Of a stretch of 41,435 nt of DNA, positions 14,661 through 24,642 are shown piece by piece. Source of the stretch: an uncultured Pseudomonadota bacterium (GTDB lineage: Bacteria > Pseudomonadota > Gammaproteobacteria > Steroidobacterales > Steroidobacteraceae); assembly GCA_903832085.1 (NCBI GenBank), contig CAIKZZ010000024.1, forward strand, positions 1 through 41,435. Reading direction: 5' to 3'. The translations under genes were made by a program, and so were the position numbers. The notes beneath the pieces were generated by a model that was given only the letters and a program-made list of their open reading frames with translations, was not told the origin of the DNA and made no database searches. Position 1 is the first letter of the stretch; every line of letters begins with the position of its first letter.

Positions 14661-15995
14661 TTGTTTGATCGACCCCGCAGCGGCGAGCGCGCCTTGTTGG
14701 TGCGTATCGGCCTCGGTAGCCCCGTTAATCCGGCGGAACTCGCTGAGTTTGAAGCGCTTGCGGTCTCCGCAGGCGCCGTGCCTGTTGGGCAAGTCACCGG
14801 CTCGCGGGCGCGACCGGATCCACGGTATTTTGTCGGCAGCGGCAAAGCTCAGGAGTTAAAAGAGCGCGCGGATGCGTGTTGTGCTGAGGTGATCTTGATT
14901 GATCATCCTTTAAGTCCCAGCCAAGAACGAAATCTTGAAAAGTTGACCGAGCGGCGTGTACTCGATCGCAGCGGGTTGATCTTGGATATTTTTGCGCAGC
15001 GTGCGCGCAGCCACGAAGGCAAGTTGCAGGTGGAGCTTGCGCAGCTGAAACATTTAAGCACGCGCCTCGTGCGCGGTTGGACACATCTTGAGCGGCAAAA
15101 AGGCGGCATTGGTCTGCGCGGTCCTGGCGAGACGCAGCTGGAAACCGACCGACGTTTGTTGAACAACCGCATTCGGACGTTAAATCGCCGTTTAGAAAAA
15201 CTCGCGTTGCAACGCGATACCGGTCGCCAGACGCGCAAAGAAGTGCCTATACCGGGGGCTGCCTTAGTTGGCTATACAAACGCCGGTAAATCAACGCTAT
15301 TTAACGTGCTAACGGGAGCCTTGAGTTTTGCGGCAGATCAGTTGTTTGCCACGCTCGATCCCACGGTGCGGCGTTTGAAACTGCCGCATTGTGGTGAGAT
15401 TGTGCTAGCCGATACGGTGGGCTTCATTCGTGAGTTACCACACGAGCTCGTTGCCGCATTTCGGTCGACCTTGCTGGAGGCGCGTGAGGCGGACTTGCAT
15501 TTGCACGTCATAGATGCGGCGGATCCGGAGCGCACTGAACGGATCGCGCAAGTGAACGAAGTGCTCGCAAGCATTGATGCTGATGGCATTGCGCAACTGC
15601 AAATTTATAACAAAGTCGATCTTTTGGGTGAGGAGCCGCGCGTTGAGCGCGACGAGCAAGGACTCGTCTGTCGCATTTGGCTGTCAGCCGCGACGGGTCA
15701 AGGGCTTGAGTTGCTGCGCGAGGCGCTCATTGAGCGTTTTGGCTCGCGCTTGGCGCGGGTCGTGCTTGCTTTAAGTCCCGCACAGGGGCGGGCACGCGCA
15801 GTTTTGTACCAGCGCGGCGCTGTTTTGCGCGAAGATCCGGCCGAAAATGGCGGTTGGTTAGTCGAAGTGGAGTGCGCGGAGGCTGATCTCGTTGAGTTTT
15901 GTCGCCGTGAAGGGCTTACAGTACCCATTACAGGTGCAGGATCCGGATCTGCGCCTTGTCTCGCCACCGAGGGGTTCCTACAATCGGGCCTCTAG
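14661..15995 (+). CDS. hflX: ribosome-associated GTPase HflX
   Basis: GTPase that binds the 50S subunit and splits stalled or stress-damaged ribosomes. The N-terminal HflX domain shows RARPDPRYFVGSGKAQEL, HPLSPSQERNLEKL, DRSGLILDIFAQRARSHEGK and the glycine-rich GGIGLRGPGETQLETDRR. The G domain has G1 GYTNAGKST, G3 DTVGFIRELPHEL and G4 NKVDLL. The start is TTG at 14661: the resulting MFDR matches the E. coli N-terminus and no ATG is available. The length, 444 residues, is normal. It follows hfq by 27 bases and precedes hflK by 71. Confidence 0.96.
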   Translation: MFDRPRSGERALLVRIGLGSPVNPAELAEFEALAVSAGAVPVGQVTGSRARPDPRYFVGSGKAQELKERADACCAEVILIDHPLSPSQERNLEKLTERRVLDRSGLILDIFAQRARSHEGKLQVELAQLKHLSTRLVRGWTHLERQKGGIGLRGPGETQLETDRRLLNNRIRTLNRRLEKLALQRDTGRQTRKEVPIPGAALVGYTNAGKSTLFNVLTGALSFAADQLFATLDPTVRRLKLPHCGEIVLADTVGFIRELPHELVAAFRSTLLEAREADLHLHVIDAADPERTERIAQVNEVLASIDADGIAQLQIYNKVDLLGEEPRVERDEQGLVCRIWLSAATGQGLELLREALIERFGSRLARVVLALSPAQGRARAVLYQRGAVLREDPAENGGWLVEVECAEADLVEFCRREGLTVPITGAGSGSAPCLATEGFLQSGL

Positions 15996-16066
15996 GCTGT
16001 TTAAGTCGCTGCGCGGGCGCGTTGGGTTCTACACACGAATGTCTTTAGATAGAAACGGTATATCGC

Positions 16067-17260
16067 ATGGATCAATCCCACATGGCATCTGACAATCCGT
16101 CGGATCCAAAAAATCCTTGGGACCGCAAACCAGCCGGCGGCCCGCCGGATTTAGACGACATCGTGCGCTCCTTAAAGCGCAAGCTCGCCGGGCTCTTTGG
16201 TGGTCAGCCACCGCGTGCGAGTGGTCCTGCGCCGACGCACCGCGCACACTTGCCGCGACTCCCGTCGGGCGCTGTGTTGGCAGCTCTTGTCGGTGTGTGG
16301 TTAGCCAGTGGCTTTTATGTCGTGGGGCCTGCTGAGAAGGCGGTGGTCACTCGCTTTGGTCGCTACACCATGACGGCAGGTGAGGGTCTTAACTGGCGAT
16401 TGCCATGGCCCATAGAGACCAAGCAGTTAGTCAACACGCAAGAGTTTTTAAGTTTTACCGACCACACGCGCATGCTGACTCAGGATGCGGCTCTCGTGGA
16501 TATTAATGTGGCGGTGCAGTACCGCCGCTCCGATGCGAAAGCCTTCGTCTTTAATATCGTGGACCCTGAGCGCACATTGGGCGAGGCTTCTGAAAGCGCG
16601 ATTCGCGAGAGTGTGGGTCAAAGTCAGTTGGAATTTGTACTGGAAAAAGGCCGTCAAGAAATTGCAGTGCGTACACGGCAACTGATACAGCGCACGCTCG
16701 ATGGCTATAAGTCGGGCCTAGAAGTCATCAGCGTGAACTTGCAAGACGTCAATGTGCCGGAGCAGGTCGCTCCCTCGCAGAAGGACGCCATTAAGGCGCG
16801 CGAGGACAAGGATCGGCTGCGGGTCGAAGCGGAAACGTACTCGAACGATATTTTGCCGCGGGCACGCGGTACAGCAGAGCGACAGTTGCTGGATGCTGAA
16901 GCGTATCGGCAGCGCATTGTGGCGGATGCCGAAGGCGAGAGTTCGCGTTTTGCACAGGTCGCCACCGCCTATGAAAAAGCACCGGTCGTGACCCGGCAGC
17001 GACTGTATTTAGAGACGATGGAAAGTGTGCTCAGTAACAGCGGTAAGGTGATTGTGGATGTGAAGGGTACGGGCAACATGCTGTATCTGCCGCTCGATAA
17101 GCTCATGGAAAAGCGTGCAAACGAAACGCCACGTACAACCGCGCCCTCGCAACTGCCCGAGGTGACGGTCACGCCGAGCGCGCCAACAGCCGCGCCGGGG
17201 CGTGCCGAGGCGGTGGATGCCGCGTCTGATACGCGTACACGTGCACGGGGGAATCGCTAA
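16067..17260 (+). CDS. hflK: FtsH protease modulator HflK
   Basis: Forms with HflC a large inner-membrane complex around the FtsH protease and limits its access to membrane substrates. The 397 residues have a polar Pro/Gly-rich N-terminus (NPWDRKPAGGPPDLDDIVRS), one membrane helix near residues 65-85 (VLAALVGVWLASGFYVVG), then the SPFH/band 7 domain in the periplasm (AEKAVVTRFGRY, GEGLNWRLPWP, ESAIRESVGQS, ISVNLQDVNVPEQV) and a long coiled-coil with KAREDKDRLRVEAETYSNDI. The tail is Thr/Ala/Pro-rich. Its stop shares one base with the hflC start (TAATG), so the two are translationally coupled. Confidence 0.96.
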   Translation: MDQSHMASDNPSDPKNPWDRKPAGGPPDLDDIVRSLKRKLAGLFGGQPPRASGPAPTHRAHLPRLPSGAVLAALVGVWLASGFYVVGPAEKAVVTRFGRYTMTAGEGLNWRLPWPIETKQLVNTQEFLSFTDHTRMLTQDAALVDINVAVQYRRSDAKAFVFNIVDPERTLGEASESAIRESVGQSQLEFVLEKGRQEIAVRTRQLIQRTLDGYKSGLEVISVNLQDVNVPEQVAPSQKDAIKAREDKDRLRVEAETYSNDILPRARGTAERQLLDAEAYRQRIVADAEGESSRFAQVATAYEKAPVVTRQRLYLETMESVLSNSGKVIVDVKGTGNMLYLPLDKLMEKRANETPRTTAPSQLPEVTVTPSAPTAAPGRAEAVDAASDTRTRARGNR

Positions 17261-18129
17261 TGGATAAGCGCATCGTCATCATTGCGGTCGCGATTTTAGT
17301 GGGCTTAACTCTCGGCCAAAGTCTTTTCACGGTGCGTGAGACGGAGTTTGCGATTAACTTGCAGCTCGGCGAGTTGGTCCGTTCAGATTATGCGCCCGGC
17401 TTGCATGCCAAAGTCCCCTTGCTGCAGGGCATCGCGAAGTTTGAGAAGCGTGTCATGACACGCAATTATCCGGCCGAGCAGTTTTTGACTAGTGAAGGCA
17501 AGATTTTAAATGTCGATTTTTATGTGAAGTGGCGTATTGCTGACGTCAGTCAGTATTACCGCTCCACAGGCGGCAGTGAAGACACCGCAGCGGCACGTCT
17601 TGCTGAAGTCGTAAAAGACGGCCTCAAAGGCACGATTGCCAAGCGCACGATCCAGCAAGTGGTTGCAGCAGAGCGGGCAGAGTTAATCGCTGATGTGCTT
17701 AACTTTGCGGGCAGCAGCGTGAAGCAACTCGGGATTACGCTGGTGGATGTGCGCGTGAAGCGTATTGAGTTGCCGGACGATGTCAGTGACTCGGTGTTTA
17801 ATCGCATGCGTCAGGACTTTGCCCGCCAAGCCGCCCAGCTACGTGCCGAAGGTGAGGAGCAAGCAATCAAGATTCGTGCGGAGTCAGAGCGCCAGCGCAC
17901 TGAGATCCTCTCGGGAGCGGCGCGTGACGCCGAGAAAATGCGCGGTGAGGGAGACGCGCATGCCGCTAATATTTTTGCGAGCGCCACCGGCAAGAACGCC
18001 GAGTTCTTCGCTTTTTATCGCAGCATGCAGGCGTATCGCAAGTCAGTCGGCCATGAAGGCGATGTCATGGTGCTGTCGCTCGATGGACAGTTCTTTAAGT
18101 ACATGCAGCAGCCCGGCGGCGCTAAGTGA
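17260..18129 (+). CDS. hflC: FtsH protease modulator HflC
   Basis: Partner of HflK in the membrane complex that modulates FtsH. The N-terminal signal anchor (IVIIAVAILVGLTLGQSLF) is followed by the SPFH domain: VRETEFAINLQLGELV, GLHAKVPLLQGIAKFEKRV, FLTSEGKILNVDFYVKWRI, VDVRVKRIELPDDVSDSVFN. Then comes the coiled-coil MRQDFARQAAQLRAEGEEQA with a repeated R-A-E-S/G pattern, and the end YRSMQAYRKSVGHEGDVMVL. The 289 residues match the family. It starts on the last base of the hflK stop. Confidence 0.96.
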   Translation: MDKRIVIIAVAILVGLTLGQSLFTVRETEFAINLQLGELVRSDYAPGLHAKVPLLQGIAKFEKRVMTRNYPAEQFLTSEGKILNVDFYVKWRIADVSQYYRSTGGSEDTAAARLAEVVKDGLKGTIAKRTIQQVVAAERAELIADVLNFAGSSVKQLGITLVDVRVKRIELPDDVSDSVFNRMRQDFARQAAQLRAEGEEQAIKIRAESERQRTEILSGAARDAEKMRGEGDAHAANIFASATGKNAEFFAFYRSMQAYRKSVGHEGDVMVLSLDGQFFKYMQQPGGAK

Positions 18130-18177
18130 GCCTGATCGCACAAATCCCATGCCGCTCCCAGCCTTGATCTGCTAGGC

Positions 18178-18375
18178 ATGGCTATTCAGTGGCATGATCT
18201 GGGGGCGGCCCTTGCGCTTTATCTGGTGCTTGAGGGCGTATTGCCCTTTTTAAGCCCCAAGACGGCAAGTCAAGTGTTTGCAGCCATGGCAAAATCGCCC
18301 CTGACTCAGCTGCGCATTGTGGGTTTGCTGAGTATGCTGATTGGCTGTGCTCTTTTATTTTTCATCCGCGGCTAA
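18178..18375 (+). CDS. DUF2065 small membrane protein (YjeT-like)
   Basis: A 65-residue protein with two predicted membrane helices (LGAALALYLVLEGVLPFL and LRIVGLLSMLIGCALLFFI) separated by SPKTASQVFAAMAKSPLTQ. This is the layout of the DUF2065 family, found between hflC and purA in many gammaproteobacteria, as here. Function unknown. It lies 48 bases after hflC and its stop is 24 bases before the purA start. Confidence 0.9.
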   Translation: MAIQWHDLGAALALYLVLEGVLPFLSPKTASQVFAAMAKSPLTQLRIVGLLSMLIGCALLFFIRG

Positions 18376-18387
18376 AGCCGCCTTTGA

Positions 18388-19692
<1,305 letters not shown>

Positions 19693-19732
19693 AGAGGGCG
19701 ACGGGTACTGATACCTTGGGCGCTTGCGCACT

Positions 19733-20185
19733 TTAATGCGTGGCGCAGGCAGCTCCCACGCATGCGTTGCCCTTTTGTAAGGCGTCTTGCACTTCCTGTG
19801 CTTGGCGCAAGGCCTCGGCGAGTCCCTCAGGCGTCACGCACACGCTGCGCGTGAAGCGGGTGCCAATGGTGCCTTCTTCCCGGCAGTAAACCACTTTGTC
19901 GGCACGTTTTTGCACGTGGTAACCCATCATTTTGGCGTGTCGCTCGAGATCTTGGGCCAGTTTGACGCGCGCCTCGTCCTCAGGCACCGCAGAGGTATTG
20001 GGCGTCGCTGAGTCAGCGGTAGGGCGTGCGGTGGGGGTGCTCGGCGCACGTGCCGCAGTCGCTGCAGGCGCCAACGCGGCTGGTGCAGGGGGGGACGCAG
20101 GTGGCAGGCTGGTGCAGCTCGCGAGGCTCATACTGATGAGGCCCATGGCGAGGCCACGGGCGAGGTAAGGGGCCCATCGGCTCAC
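19733..20185 (-). CDS. small lipoprotein with C-terminal R/CREE-x-G-T/S-R-x-x-R-x-C motif
   Basis: From GTG 20185 the protein has 150 residues. It has a signal sequence SRWAPYLARGLAMGLISMSL ending in the lipobox L-A-S-C, then a long Ala/Pro/Thr-rich low-complexity spacer (about residues 28-70) and a C-terminal part VYCREEGTIGTRFTRSVCVT. That part resembles a motif seen in many small proteobacterial periplasmic proteins of unknown function, followed by a charged helix (PEGLAEALRQAQEVQDALQK) and two more cysteines. The open frame extends further upstream into tRNA-Leu, so a longer start is ruled out. ATG 20146 would cut the signal short. It lies downstream of tRNA-Leu on the same strand. Confidence 0.7.
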   Translation of the reverse strand: MSRWAPYLARGLAMGLISMSLASCTSLPPASPPAPAALAPAATAARAPSTPTARPTADSATPNTSAVPEDEARVKLAQDLERHAKMMGYHVQKRADKVVYCREEGTIGTRFTRSVCVTPEGLAEALRQAQEVQDALQKGNACVGAACATH

Positions 20186-20308
20186 TAAAACACCGGTTTT
20201 ATGTGACAAAGTACGCTCCGTGATGAGAAAGACGGGCAAAACTTGCCCCATTACAGCACAATTGCGCTCGCTGCTACCGCGCGACGTCAGATCCGTCGCT
20301 GGTGTCGA

Positions 20309-20393
<85 letters not shown>

Positions 20394-20445
20394 AAGGTGC
20401 TGATCCTGTGAGGCGAGGCTCTTAGATCCTTCAGAAGAGCGCGGA

Positions 20446-20474
20446 AATGTACGCAGTGGTCTATCCCCTGTCAA
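20446..20474 (-). promoter_or_regulatory. promoter of tRNA-Leu
   Basis: On the reverse strand a perfect TTGACA (20474-20469) and TACATT (20451-20446) are separated by 17 bases, about 50 bases before the tRNA. The -35 box sits in a 7-bp inverted repeat GTCAATC-AAG-GATTGAC (20470-20485), which also gives a TTGACG pointing towards rnr on the plus strand. Confidence 0.8.
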
Positions 20475-20563
20475 TCAAGGATTGACGTCCCCAACTAGGT
20501 AAGGGAGTAAAGGGTCCGTTTTGAGAAGTTTAAAGGCCCCACCGGCCATGGATGAGAGTTTAG

Positions 20564-22900
20564 ATGAGTAAAAATCAGCATTGGCGACAAGCAGATGCGC
20601 GACAGGCCTCAGAGTCAGAGCGCTACGCGCGCCCGATCCCGAGCCGTAGTTTTTTGTTGGAGGTGCTTGCCAAGGCGGGTACCCCCTTAACCGCCGAGGG
20701 CTTTGCGGCGCTCTTGAAGCTGCGGGATAAGGGTTTACGCGCGGCGCTGGAGGCGCGTTTAGGTGCGATGGTGCGCGACGGCGAGCTGTTGCGGAATCGG
20801 CGGGACGAGTATTTATTGCTCGAGCGCGTTTCCGTGGTGACGGGTCAAGTGACTGGCCACCGTGACGGTTTCGGATTTTTAGTGCCCGACGATGGGTCGG
20901 ATGATCTTTTTCTGCCGCCAGGCCAGATGCGCACCGTGATGCACGGTGATCGGGTGGCAGCACGCGTGGTTGGTATTGATGCCCGCAATCGCAAGGAAGG
21001 CGCGATCGTGGAGGTGCTCGAGCGTCGCACGCATCAGGTGGCAGGGCGCTTTCATCTGGAGCGTGACGTCGGCTTTGTGGAGCCGGATAACCGGCGCATC
21101 AGTCAGCGCATCGTGATTCCAGCGCGTGACCGCAATGGCGCCACGCACGGCGCGCTCGTCGTGGCGGAACTCGTGCAGGTGCCGAGTCGTCATGCAGAGG
21201 CTATTGGTCGCATTACGCGTATTTTGCCGGAGCTAGGCATCGCCGATACGGCGATTGAGTTGGCCATTGCGTCCCATCAGTTACCCCATGAGTTCTCACC
21301 CGCCGTCTTGCGCGAAGCGCGTCGTTTTGGCAAGCAGCTCGATGGAGCCACCATGGGCGAGCGCGTGGATTTGCGTCTCGTGCCGCTCATCACCATTGAT
21401 GGCGACGATGCGCGTGATTTTGATGATGCGGTCTTTGCAGAGCCGACGCGCGGTGGCTGGCGCTTGTTGGTTGCCATCGCGGATGTGAGTCATTACGTCC
21501 GCCCCGGCATGGCGCTCGATACAGAAGCGCGCTTGCGTGCGACGAGCGTGTATTTTCCGCATCGAGTCATTCCGATGCTGCCGGAAGAACTCTCTAATCA
21601 ACTGTGCTCCTTGATGCCCGATGTGGATCGTGCCTGCATGGTGGCTGAGATGTCAGTCACCCGCGAGGGTAAAGTGACCCGCGCCAAGTTCTATGCCGCA
21701 GTGATGCGCTCGCACGCGCGCCTGACCTACACCAAAGCCGCAGAAGCCCTGGTGGATCGCCGTCCTGATGTACGCGCCTCCATCACTGCTGAGGCGTTGA
21801 CCTCACTCGAGGCGCTGTATGACGTGTATCGCGCTTTACGGCGTCATCGTGAGGTGCGTGGTGCGCTTGATTTTGAATCAGCCGAAGTCAAAGTCGTGGT
21901 GGGCGAAGACGGGCGGGTCGCGGAACTGAAGTCCTATCCCCGGAATGATGCGCACCGATTGATTGAGGAATGCATGATCGCGGCCAACGTGGAAGCGGCC
22001 GGATTTTTGAAAAAACACAAGATGCCAGCGCTGTATCGTGTGCATGCGCAGCCCGATGAGGATCGCATTCTTGAGCTGAAGCGCTTTTTGGCAACGCGTG
22101 GATTACTGCTTGAGACCGATGGCGAGATGGATCCGCAGAAGTTAAGTCGCCTCTTAAAACAAGTCCACGGCCGGCCGGATGCGGCGATGCTCGAGGGCAT
22201 GATTATTCGCTCGCTCGCGCAAGCGGTCTATCAGCCCGAGAACATTGGGCATTTTGGATTAGCGCTCACTGAGTATGCGCACTTTACCTCGCCCATCCGT
22301 CGCTATCCGGACTTGCTGGTGCATCGCGCAATCCGCCATGCCTTAAGTGGTGAAGCGGTGGAGGATTTTGAGCACCCGACACGCGAGATGGTGGTGTTCG
22401 GTCAGGAGTGTTCGAGCCGTGAGCGGCGCGCGGATGAAGCGACCCGTGGGGTCGTGACGTACTTAAAATGCGAGTTCATGAAAGAGCGTGTGGGCGAGAC
22501 TTTCGCTGGCGTGGTGACAGGCGTGACGGATTTTGGACTCTTCGTGCAGCTTGAAGGTTTGCAGGTGGACGGGCTCATTCATGTGGCAACCTTAGGGCGT
22601 GATTATTATCGCTATGAAGAGGATCGGCGCACCTTGGTGGGTGAGCGTTCAGGCCAGCGCTTTACGCTAGGTGATAAACTGACAGTCCGAGTGACGCGCG
22701 TGGATCCATCCGATCGCAAGATTGATCTGGAGTTAGTGGCGCAAACGGAAGTCGCGTTTCATCCACGACGCAAAGCGGGTAAAAAAGAAGTGAAAGTCGC
22801 ACCGCGTATCGCAGCCAAGCGTGGGCCGCTTAAAGGTCCGCGCAATGGTCCAGCAAAGGGTCCACGACATGGTTCGGACAAAAAGAGTCGGTCACGATAA
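20564..22900 (+). CDS. rnr: exoribonuclease R
   Basis: Processive 3'-5' exonuclease that degrades structured RNA, including rRNA in quality control. Domain order in the 778 residues: an N-terminal helix-turn-helix-like part (EVLAKAGTPLTAEGFAALL), cold-shock domains (GHRDGFGFLVPDD, VMHGDRVAARVVG, REVGFVEPD-like), the RNB catalytic core with DGDDARDFDDAVFAE carrying the metal-binding aspartates, VSHYVRPGMALD, FPHRVIPMLPEELSN, HFTSPIRRYPDLLVHRAI, then an S1 domain (FAGVVTGVTDFGLFVQLEGL) and a Lys/Gly-rich tail. The tail and N-terminal domain favour RNase R over RNase II. The rlmB start follows 38 bases later, the usual pair. Confidence 0.96.
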   Translation: MSKNQHWRQADARQASESERYARPIPSRSFLLEVLAKAGTPLTAEGFAALLKLRDKGLRAALEARLGAMVRDGELLRNRRDEYLLLERVSVVTGQVTGHRDGFGFLVPDDGSDDLFLPPGQMRTVMHGDRVAARVVGIDARNRKEGAIVEVLERRTHQVAGRFHLERDVGFVEPDNRRISQRIVIPARDRNGATHGALVVAELVQVPSRHAEAIGRITRILPELGIADTAIELAIASHQLPHEFSPAVLREARRFGKQLDGATMGERVDLRLVPLITIDGDDARDFDDAVFAEPTRGGWRLLVAIADVSHYVRPGMALDTEARLRATSVYFPHRVIPMLPEELSNQLCSLMPDVDRACMVAEMSVTREGKVTRAKFYAAVMRSHARLTYTKAAEALVDRRPDVRASITAEALTSLEALYDVYRALRRHREVRGALDFESAEVKVVVGEDGRVAELKSYPRNDAHRLIEECMIAANVEAAGFLKKHKMPALYRVHAQPDEDRILELKRFLATRGLLLETDGEMDPQKLSRLLKQVHGRPDAAMLEGMIIRSLAQAVYQPENIGHFGLALTEYAHFTSPIRRYPDLLVHRAIRHALSGEAVEDFEHPTREMVVFGQECSSRERRADEATRGVVTYLKCEFMKERVGETFAGVVTGVTDFGLFVQLEGLQVDGLIHVATLGRDYYRYEEDRRTLVGERSGQRFTLGDKLTVRVTRVDPSDRKIDLELVAQTEVAFHPRRKAGKKEVKVAPRIAAKRGPLKGPRNGPAKGPRHGSDKKSRSR

Positions 22901-22938
22901 GTCCTTCGTGTATTTCAGTTAAGTAGGTATGGCGTGTT

Positions 22939-23679
22939 ATGAGTGATGAAATTGTGTATGGCTTGCATGCGGTACGAGCGTTACTTGAGAGTCGCCCTGC
23001 TGCTGTGCGGCGCATTACCTTGCAAGCGGGACGCAGCGACAAGCGGATCACGGAGCTTGTAGAGCTCGCGCGTGAGCGCAATGTATTACTGGAGACCCGT
23101 CCGGTTGCGGAACTTGATCAGTTAAGTGCGGGAGGCGTGCACCAGGGGGTGCTGGCGCGCGTGGAAGCGGCTAAGCCATTGGACGAGGATGAGCTCCTCA
23201 TCCGCCTGGATGGTGCGACGAAGCCGCCGCTCGTGTTAGTCCTCGATGGAGTGCAGGATCCCCATAACTTAGGTGCGTGTTTGCGTAGTGCCGATGGAGC
23301 AGGCGCTGTGGCGGTGGTGGTGCCTCGCGATCGCGCGGTCGGATTAACGCCTGTGGTGCGTAAGGTGGCTGCGGGAGCTGCTGAGACGGTGCCGTTTGTG
23401 CAGGTCACGAACCTTGCGCGGTTTTTGCGTGGGTTGAAGGATGCGGGATTGTGGATCGTGGGTGCCGATGATGATGCGCCGATATTCCATTACGGCGCGG
23501 ACCTCAAAGGCCCACTGGCGGTCGTTATGGGTGCCGAGGGCACCGGTATGCGGCGTTTAACGCGCGAGCACTGTGATCAGGTCGTTAAATTACCAATGCT
23601 CGGTGGTGTGTCGAGCTTAAATGTCTCGGTCGCGACCGGTATTGTGTTGTATGAAGCTTTAAGACAGCGGGCTCCATAA
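22939..23679 (+). CDS. rlmB: 23S rRNA (guanosine-2'-O)-methyltransferase RlmB
   Basis: Methylates the ribose of G2251 in the peptidyl-transferase loop of 23S rRNA. The 246 residues have the substrate-binding N-terminus (YGLHAVRALLESRPAAVRRI, GVHQGVLARV) and the SpoU/TrmH knotted SAM domain: LDGVQDPHNLGACLRSADGA, VMGAEGTGMRRLTREHCD, and LPMLGGVSSLNVSVATGIVL. The arrangement rnr-rlmB is conserved in gammaproteobacteria. The length matches E. coli (243). Confidence 0.96.
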   Translation: MSDEIVYGLHAVRALLESRPAAVRRITLQAGRSDKRITELVELARERNVLLETRPVAELDQLSAGGVHQGVLARVEAAKPLDEDELLIRLDGATKPPLVLVLDGVQDPHNLGACLRSADGAGAVAVVVPRDRAVGLTPVVRKVAAGAAETVPFVQVTNLARFLRGLKDAGLWIVGADDDAPIFHYGADLKGPLAVVMGAEGTGMRRLTREHCDQVVKLPMLGGVSSLNVSVATGIVLYEALRQRAP

Positions 23680-23770
23680 AAAAGTTTTTAGCGGTCTTAG
23701 GGCTGGGTTGTCAATGACTGCCTTACTGCTGAGTAAATTGACAAAAGGTGACGTTAAGCCACGGTTTTTC

Positions 23771-23799
23771 TTGCCATTCGAGTCGGTGCCTTCTACACT
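23771..23799 (+). promoter_or_regulatory. promoter of the rpsF-rpsR operon
   Basis: TTGCCA (23771-23776) and TACACT (23794-23799) are 17 bases apart, each close to consensus. The expected start near 23806 is followed by a GC-rich discriminator (CGCGCCC), a feature of promoters under stringent control. This gives a leader of about 100 bases before rpsF. Confidence 0.7.
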
Positions 23800-23805
23800 A
23801 CGCGC

Positions 23806-23906
23806 CCTTTGACGGCCCTCTGGCCTCAAAAGTTGAGTTAAGTTACTGATTCTCCTTGCTGCACTAGCTGTCTCGCTAGGTGGCGAATATCCATAAGGGA
23901 GTCGAC
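23806..23906 (+). promoter_or_regulatory. candidate autoregulatory leader of rpsF
   Basis: The predicted leader holds two small hairpins, GGCC-CTCT-GGCC (23814-23825) and CTAGC-TGTCTC-GCTAG (23864-23879), ahead of the AAGGGAG ribosome site. In many bacteria an S6:S18 complex binds a conserved structure in the rpsF leader. I cannot confirm the known motif by eye; only the hairpins are seen. Confidence 0.3.
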
Positions 23907-24365
23907 ATGAGACATTATGAAATCGTGTTTCTGGTCCATCCGGATCAGAGCGAGCAGGTCCCTGCCATGCTCGAACGTTATCGGGGCCTGATTACGGGCG
24001 GCGGCGGAGCCGTGCACCGGATCGAGGACTGGGGTCGGCGCCAGCTGGCCTATCCGATCTCCAAAGTCCATAAAGCGCACTATGTGCTGATGAATGTCGA
24101 GTGCGACGGCAAAATTCTTGCCGAGCTCGAGGGCAGCTTCCGTTTCTCGGACGCCGTCATTCGTCATATGACCACGCGTGTGAAGGCCGCCGTGGTTGAG
24201 CCATCGCCCATGGCGAAGGCTGGCGACGACAAGGGCGAGGACGTGCGTGATCGTGGTGATCGCGATGACGATCGCGATGATCGTGACGATCGCGATGATC
24301 GTGAGCCACGCCGTGGCCGTGGTCGTGATCGTGGCGATCGCGATGATTTCATGGGTCGCGAGTAA
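23907..24365 (+). CDS. rpsF: 30S ribosomal protein bS6 with long charged tail
   Basis: Binds 16S rRNA together with bS18 in the 30S platform. From ATG 23907 (AAGGGAG eight bases before) the protein has 152 residues. The core is normal: [48 protein letters not shown]. From about residue 108 the C-terminus is a low-complexity run of Arg and Asp ([20 protein letters not shown] and [12 protein letters not shown]), encoded by near-perfect repeats of GATCGTGATGAC-type units. E. coli S6 is 131 residues and ends in a Glu tail extended by RimK. The frame open to 23880 has no role. Confidence 0.95.
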   Translation: MRHYEIVFLVHPDQSEQVPAMLERYRGLITGGGGAVHRIEDWGRRQLAYPISKVHKAHYVLMNVECDGKILAELEGSFRFSDAVIRHMTTRVKAAVVEPSPMAKAGDDKGEDVRDRGDRDDDRDDRDDRDDREPRRGRGRDRGDRDDFMGRE

Positions 24366-24379
24366 CGAAGGATATCTAT

Positions 24380-24604
24380 ATGGCACGTTATTTCCGCCGC
24401 AAAAAGTTTTGCAAATTTACAGCTGATGAAGTTGTCGAGATCGACTACAAGGATCTGGCTACTTTGAAGAACTACATTACTGAGACTGGCAAGATTGTGC
24501 CGAGTCGCATCACGGGTACACGGTCGTTCTATCAGCGCCAGCTGTCAGAAGCGGTCAAGCGGGCACGCTTTTTGGCGTTGCTGCCGTACACCGATCAGCA
24601 TTAA
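24380..24604 (+). CDS. rpsR: 30S ribosomal protein bS18
   Basis: Small-subunit protein that pairs with bS6. The 74 residues match the family throughout: [74 protein letters not shown]. It lies 14 bases after rpsF. The priB gene that sits between rpsF and rpsR in E. coli is absent here, as in many non-enteric gammaproteobacteria. Confidence 0.98.
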   Translation: MARYFRRKKFCKFTADEVVEIDYKDLATLKNYITETGKIVPSRITGTRSFYQRQLSEAVKRARFLALLPYTDQH

Positions 24605-24610
24605 GTAGAG

Positions 24611-24635
24611 TGTCAGCGGGGCCTGCCCGCTGACA
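24611..24635 (+). terminator. strong hairpin between rpsR and the DUF2232 gene
   Basis: TGTCAGCGGG (24611-24620) and CCCGCTGACA (24626-24635) pair perfectly over 10 bp around the loop GCCTG, six bases after the rpsR stop and seven before the next start. No T-run follows, so it is more likely an attenuator, processing site or mRNA 3'-end stabiliser than a full intrinsic terminator. Confidence 0.7.
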
Positions 24636-24642
24636 GTTACCT

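Noticed and set aside
24366-24379. Place of a missing priB gene
   Set aside because: Absence of priB between rpsF and rpsR is usual outside the enterics, so it is not a deletion.
23838-24386. Reverse-strand open frame of 182 codons opposite rpsF
   Set aside because: It is the antisense of bS6; the low-complexity Ile/Thr end is the complement of the Arg/Asp repeats.
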